Shown piece after piece: positions 5,978 to 7,641 of a stretch of 7,641 nucleotides of DNA (position 1 is the stretch's first letter; each line of letters opens with the position of its first letter). Source of the DNA: Candidatus Adiutrix sp. (GTDB lineage: Bacteria; Desulfobacterota; Desulfarculia; Adiutricales; Adiutricaceae); assembly GCA_031283395.1 (NCBI GenBank), contig JAITBV010000064.1:1-7641 (forward strand). The letters are read 5' to 3'. Under the pieces are notes generated by a model. The model made no database searches, was not told the DNA's origin, and saw only the letters and a program-made list of their open reading frames with translations. Position numbers and translations under genes: made by a program.

Positions 5978-6042
5978 CCAAAATAGACTTAAATCCTAAA
6001 AAAGCATAGCAAAATACTTCCAACCGCTCTAAACCTGCAATC

Positions 6043-6071
6043 AATATCTCATAACCCCACCTTATTGTCAA
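6043..6071 (-). promoter_or_regulatory. Sigma70-type promoter in the ribF-hisH spacer
   Basis: The minus strand has a perfect TTGACA (6066-6071), 17 bp, then GATATT (6043-6048; four of six matches). An A/T-rich tract at 6072-6105 just upstream resembles an UP element. The predicted start is near 6036. Transcription would run into the terminator at 5813-5855. Confidence 0.6.
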
Positions 6072-6147
6072 CATAAATATTTATTTATTTATTTTATTCC
6101 AAAATATCTGACTGATTTCTGGTGTTGCACCGGCGAGATGCATGTAA

Positions 6148-7074
6148 TTAAAGAAGATTACGGGCGGTTTCGCGGTCCTGGGCCAATTGCCGGGCCAAAT
6201 GTTCCGGTGACTCGAAGCGAACCATGGGCCGGAGGCGGGCCACGAAGTCCAGGGCCAGGTCCTGACCGTAGATGAAGCGGTCGAAATCCAGGATATTGGT
6301 TTCCACAGTCAGGCTTTTTTCCCCGAAGGTGGGGTTGTAGCCGATGCTGGTCATCCCCGGCCAGGTCTGGCCGTCGAGGCGCACCAGGGTGGCGTAAACC
6401 CCCGGGCCGGGGATGAGCTGCCGGATCCGGCTCAGGTTGGCCGTGGGGAAACCGAGGTTCCGGCCCCGGGCCTGGCCGTGGACCACAACACCGCTCAATC
6501 GATACCAACGCCCCAGGTCCTGGGCCGCCCTTTCCACCAGGCCTTCCTTGAGTTCCTGCCGGATCTGGGAACTGGACAATAGGCCGCTGTCACCGGCCAC
6601 GGGTTCTATCTGGACGAGGCGGGCCCGCGGGCTTAAACCGGCCAGCCAGAGGCGGATGGTCTCTGGCCCGCCTTGGGCGTCCCGGCCGAAAGCGAAGTCA
6701 GGGCCCAGCACCACGGCGGCCGGGTCGATGAATCTGGCCAGGTGGTGGTTTAGAAACTTCATAGGTTCGGTGCCGGCCAGTTCCCGGGTAAAACCGAGAA
6801 CACCCAGGCAATCCAGGCCCCAGGCGGCCAGGACCTCGGCCTTGTCTTCCACGGTGGTCAATAAGGGGGGGGCGGCGTCGGGGGCCAGAATGGTCAGGGG
6901 GTGGGGGTCGAAAGTCAATAAGAGCGCCTGGGCCTTGAGGCGGGCGGCCTCTTTGAGGACCAGATCGATAAGTGTCCGGTGGCCCTGATGAAGGCCATCG
7001 AAAACGCCGATGGTGAAAACCGTGCGGGGGCGGAGCCCGGAGGGCTGCAGCTCCCAGTCGGGAATCAATTTCAT
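6148..7074 (-). CDS. ribF: Bifunctional riboflavin kinase / FMN adenylyltransferase (FAD synthetase)
   Basis: RibF phosphorylates riboflavin to FMN and adenylates FMN to FAD in the cytoplasm. The 308 residues are the usual length. The N-terminal adenylyltransferase domain shows TIGVFDGLHQGH (21-32), the HxGH nucleotidyltransferase motif; LTFDPHP (53-59); VLGPDFAFGRDAQG (122-135); and SSSQIR (167-172). The C-terminal kinase domain shows GVVVHGQARGRNLGFPTAN (195-213) and the catalytic Glu258 in VETNILDF, followed by IYGQDL. The ATG at 7074 is chosen over a GTG at 7083 because GGTGG (7080-7084) lies 5 nt before it and MKLIPDW is a reasonable N-terminus. It has its own promoter (7142-7170), divergent from tRNA-Leu. 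No FMN riboswitch fits in its short leader. No terminator was seen directly after the stop; the nearest is at 5813-5855. Confidence 0.97.
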   Translation of the reverse strand: MKLIPDWELQPSGLRPRTVFTIGVFDGLHQGHRTLIDLVLKEAARLKAQALLLTFDPHPLTILAPDAAPPLLTTVEDKAEVLAAWGLDCLGVLGFTRELAGTEPMKFLNHHLARFIDPAAVVLGPDFAFGRDAQGGPETIRLWLAGLSPRARLVQIEPVAGDSGLLSSSQIRQELKEGLVERAAQDLGRWYRLSGVVVHGQARGRNLGFPTANLSRIRQLIPGPGVYATLVRLDGQTWPGMTSIGYNPTFGEKSLTVETNILDFDRFIYGQDLALDFVARLRPMVRFESPEHLARQLAQDRETARNLL

Positions 7075-7120
7075 AAAAACCACCGCCAGAGGCCGGGGGA
7101 GAGAGGCCGGGCAGACAAAC

Positions 7121-7149
7121 TTGACAAAATCACCCGTTCAATATATATT
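7121..7149 (+). promoter_or_regulatory. Promoter of tRNA-Leu(CAG)
   Basis: The plus strand has a perfect TTGACA (7121-7126), 17 bp, then TATATT (7144-7149). The predicted start near 7156 gives a 5' leader of about 32 nt before the mature tRNA. Near-consensus boxes suit a stable-RNA gene. The -10 box is shared with the opposing ribF promoter. Confidence 0.75.
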
Positions 7150-7170
7150 CGGTTTTCGGTCCGCTGGCAA
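7142..7170 (-). promoter_or_regulatory. Promoter of ribF, overlapping the tRNA-Leu promoter
   Basis: The minus strand has TTGCCA (7165-7170), 17 bp, then TATATA (7142-7147). The -10 box is part of the self-complementary AATATATATT at 7140-7149, also used by the tRNA promoter. The predicted start near 7135 gives a leader of about 60 nt before ribF. Confidence 0.55.
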
Positions 7171-7187
7171 GAGTAAAAAACAGACCG

Positions 7188-7274
7188 GCCGAAGTGGTGG
7201 AATTGGTAGACACGCTAGGTTCAGGGTCTAGTGGGGGTTCCCCCGTGGGAGTTCGAGTCTCCCCTTCGGCACCA
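7188..7274 (+). tRNA. tRNA-Leu (anticodon CAG)
   Basis: An 87-nt gene with encoded CCA. The acceptor stem GCCGAAG pairs with CTTCGGC, then discriminator A and CCA. The D-arm reads GTGGAATTGGTAGACAC. The anticodon stem CTAGG/TCTAG holds loop TTCAGGG, anticodon CAG. A long variable arm (TGGGGG-TTCCCCCG) marks a class II tRNA and fits leucine. The T-arm is GGGAG-TTCGAGT-CTCCC. All stems pair normally, so it looks functional. It has its own promoter and terminator. tRNA-Leu 3' ends are common integration sites; the flank to the right is non-coding and repeat-bearing. Confidence 0.98.
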
Positions 7275-7284
7275 GAATAAAATC

Positions 7285-7329
7285 AAAGGGTTAGCCAAGT
7301 TTCCGAAACTGGCTGACCCTTTGGTTTTT
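7285..7329 (+). terminator. Rho-independent terminator of tRNA-Leu
   Basis: AAAGGGTTAGCCAAGTTT (7285-7302) pairs with AAACTGGCTGACCCTTT (7306-7322), with one G.U pair, one bulged A and a CCG loop, followed by GG and TTTTT (7325-7329). It begins 10 bp after the tRNA CCA. Confidence 0.88.
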
Positions 7330-7336
7330 CCAAAAT

Positions 7337-7496
7337 CCCCAAAGTGGCCCCAACATAGCCCCAAATTCAGGCGGTTCCCCGCCTTTGGGGCCAGGGGCGA
7401 GGACAGCTCCGAAGCTGACCCCTGGCTCCCATCCCCTTCAAAATTCACCTTAGATTTCGCCTGTCCCATCTTCTGGCCCCAACATAGCCCCAAATT
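7337..7496. repeat. 23-bp perfect direct repeat and helically phased CCCCAA motifs
   Basis: Identical 23-bp segments lie at 7345-7367 and 7474-7496 (129-bp offset), each holding two CCCCAA motifs 11 bp apart. A further CCCCAA lies 11 bp before the first copy, giving 7337, 7348 and 7359, then 7477 and 7488. One-turn phasing suggests a protein-binding array, for example arm-type sites of an integrase at the tRNA-Leu locus or the scar of a small element. No recombinase gene is in the window, so the role is inferred only from pattern and position. Confidence 0.55.
7387..7429. repeat. Long two-tier hairpin between the direct repeats
   Basis: GGGGCCAGGGG (7387-7397) pairs with CCCCTGGCTCC (7419-7429) over 11 bp with one G.U on plus. 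Inside, CAGCT-CCGA-AGCTG (7404-7417) forms a second stem. A smaller hairpin, AGGCGG/CCGCCT, lies just before it at 7369-7384. No T-tract follows, so it is not an ordinary terminator. Confidence 0.5.
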
Positions 7497-7641
7497 TTCC
7501 TGCCTGCGTCTAATCAGTTTCCCGGCCTGGGTTTATCCGCCAAACGGGGGCTAGAAATCCGATCCAGGGTCAATTTTTATCCGCTTCTTCGTCGTTTATC
7601 TTCTGCCGCAATATCCCGGAAGGGTGGAAAACCACCACCCG
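7497..7641. other. Right-end region without a recognisable gene
   Basis: No start, ribosome site or family motif was found on either strand. Short open frames enter from the right edge on minus, one stopping near 7580, and could be the tail of a gene outside the window, but nothing supports this. A small GGTGG-AAAA-CCACC hairpin lies at 7623-7636. Confidence 0.3.

Larger units (their letters stand above)
5813..6036 (-). ncRNA. Candidate small RNA of about 220 nt between ribF and hisH
   Basis: A promoter at 6043-6071 and a strong terminator at 5813-5855 outline a minus-strand transcript starting near 6036, with no credible gene inside; an 87-codon frame here (5811-6074) has no recognisable features and begins upstream of the predicted RNA start. 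Possible structure: an 8-bp long-range helix (GTTCCAGG 5941-5934 with CCTGGAAC 5865-5858) closing a G-poor, C/U/A-rich loop; a CGGCC/GGCCG hairpin near 5955-5975; and the terminator stem. The loop contains CACCTC, similar to the anti-Shine-Dalgarno tail of 16S rRNA, as expected of an sRNA that pairs with ribosome sites. I do not recognise a family. The alternative is a long hisHF leader with attenuation. T-box and known riboswitch signatures were not seen. Confidence 0.45.

Noticed and set aside
5768..6036. T-box or metabolite riboswitch controlling hisHF
   Set aside because: No T-box consensus (GGGTGG-ACCGCG type) or other riboswitch core was seen on the minus strand, and the promoter next to hisH would bypass it.
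5811..6074. 87-codon open frame on minus in the ribF-hisH spacer
   Set aside because: Its start lies upstream of the predicted transcription start, its end crosses the terminator stem, and no protein feature is recognisable.
7075..7135. FMN riboswitch upstream of ribF
   Set aside because: The predicted leader is only about 60 nt, too short for the FMN element, and none of its conserved segments is present.
7221..7493. 90-codon open frame on minus ending in RRGDSNSHGGTPTRP
   Set aside because: The C-terminal part is the translated complement of the tRNA-Leu gene, a well-known false protein. The GLCWG repeats come from the 23-bp DNA repeat, whose 129-bp offset is a multiple of three.
7337..7496. 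CRISPR array
   Set aside because: Only two full repeats, 106 bp apart, with a folded non-spacer-like interval and no cas genes.

Overview
This is a GC-rich bacterial window. Almost all coding sequence lies on the minus strand and is core metabolism or translation. In order of minus-strand transcription, from right to left, it holds ribF (FAD synthetase), hisH-hisF (imidazole glycerol phosphate synthase), gatB-gatC-gatA (tRNA-dependent amidotransferase) and the start of a glmS-like gene cut by the left edge. The only plus-strand gene is a tRNA-Leu(CAG) with encoded CCA, divergent from ribF. A GatCAB complex, a CCA-encoding tRNA, sigma70-type promoters and the character of HisF, GlmS and RibF suggest a deltaproteobacterial (Desulfobacterota-like) genome. 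That placement is an impression, not a test.

Layout. 1-375: start of a GlmS-like protein that keeps the sugar-isomerase (SIS) part but has no glutaminase domain. 416-3625: gatA, gatC and gatB read as one unit from a clear promoter just upstream of gatB, in the order B-C-A instead of the common C-A-B, with the glmS-like gene 40 bp behind gatA. 3626-4325: a 700-bp non-coding stretch with the gatB promoter, a direct repeat, a probable terminator, an AT-rich island and a hairpin-rich segment ending in a plus-strand terminator. 4326-5767: hisF and hisH, 8 bp apart, with a promoter whose predicted start falls on the hisH ATG. 5768-6147: non-coding, with a second strong promoter and a strong terminator that together outline a candidate small RNA. 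6148-7074: ribF. 7121-7170: overlapping ribF and tRNA promoters sharing a self-complementary -10 box. 7188-7329: tRNA-Leu and its terminator. 7330-7641: no convincing gene, but phased CCCCAA motifs, a perfect 23-bp direct repeat and a long hairpin.

How the genes work together. GatCAB and HisH both take ammonia from an amide donor and channel it to a partner: HisH to HisF, GatA to GatB. GlmS normally does the same between two domains of one chain, but here the glutaminase half is missing. The most interesting points are that domain-less GlmS, the two candidate non-coding RNAs, the probable leaderless hisH mRNA and the repeat architecture behind the tRNA gene.
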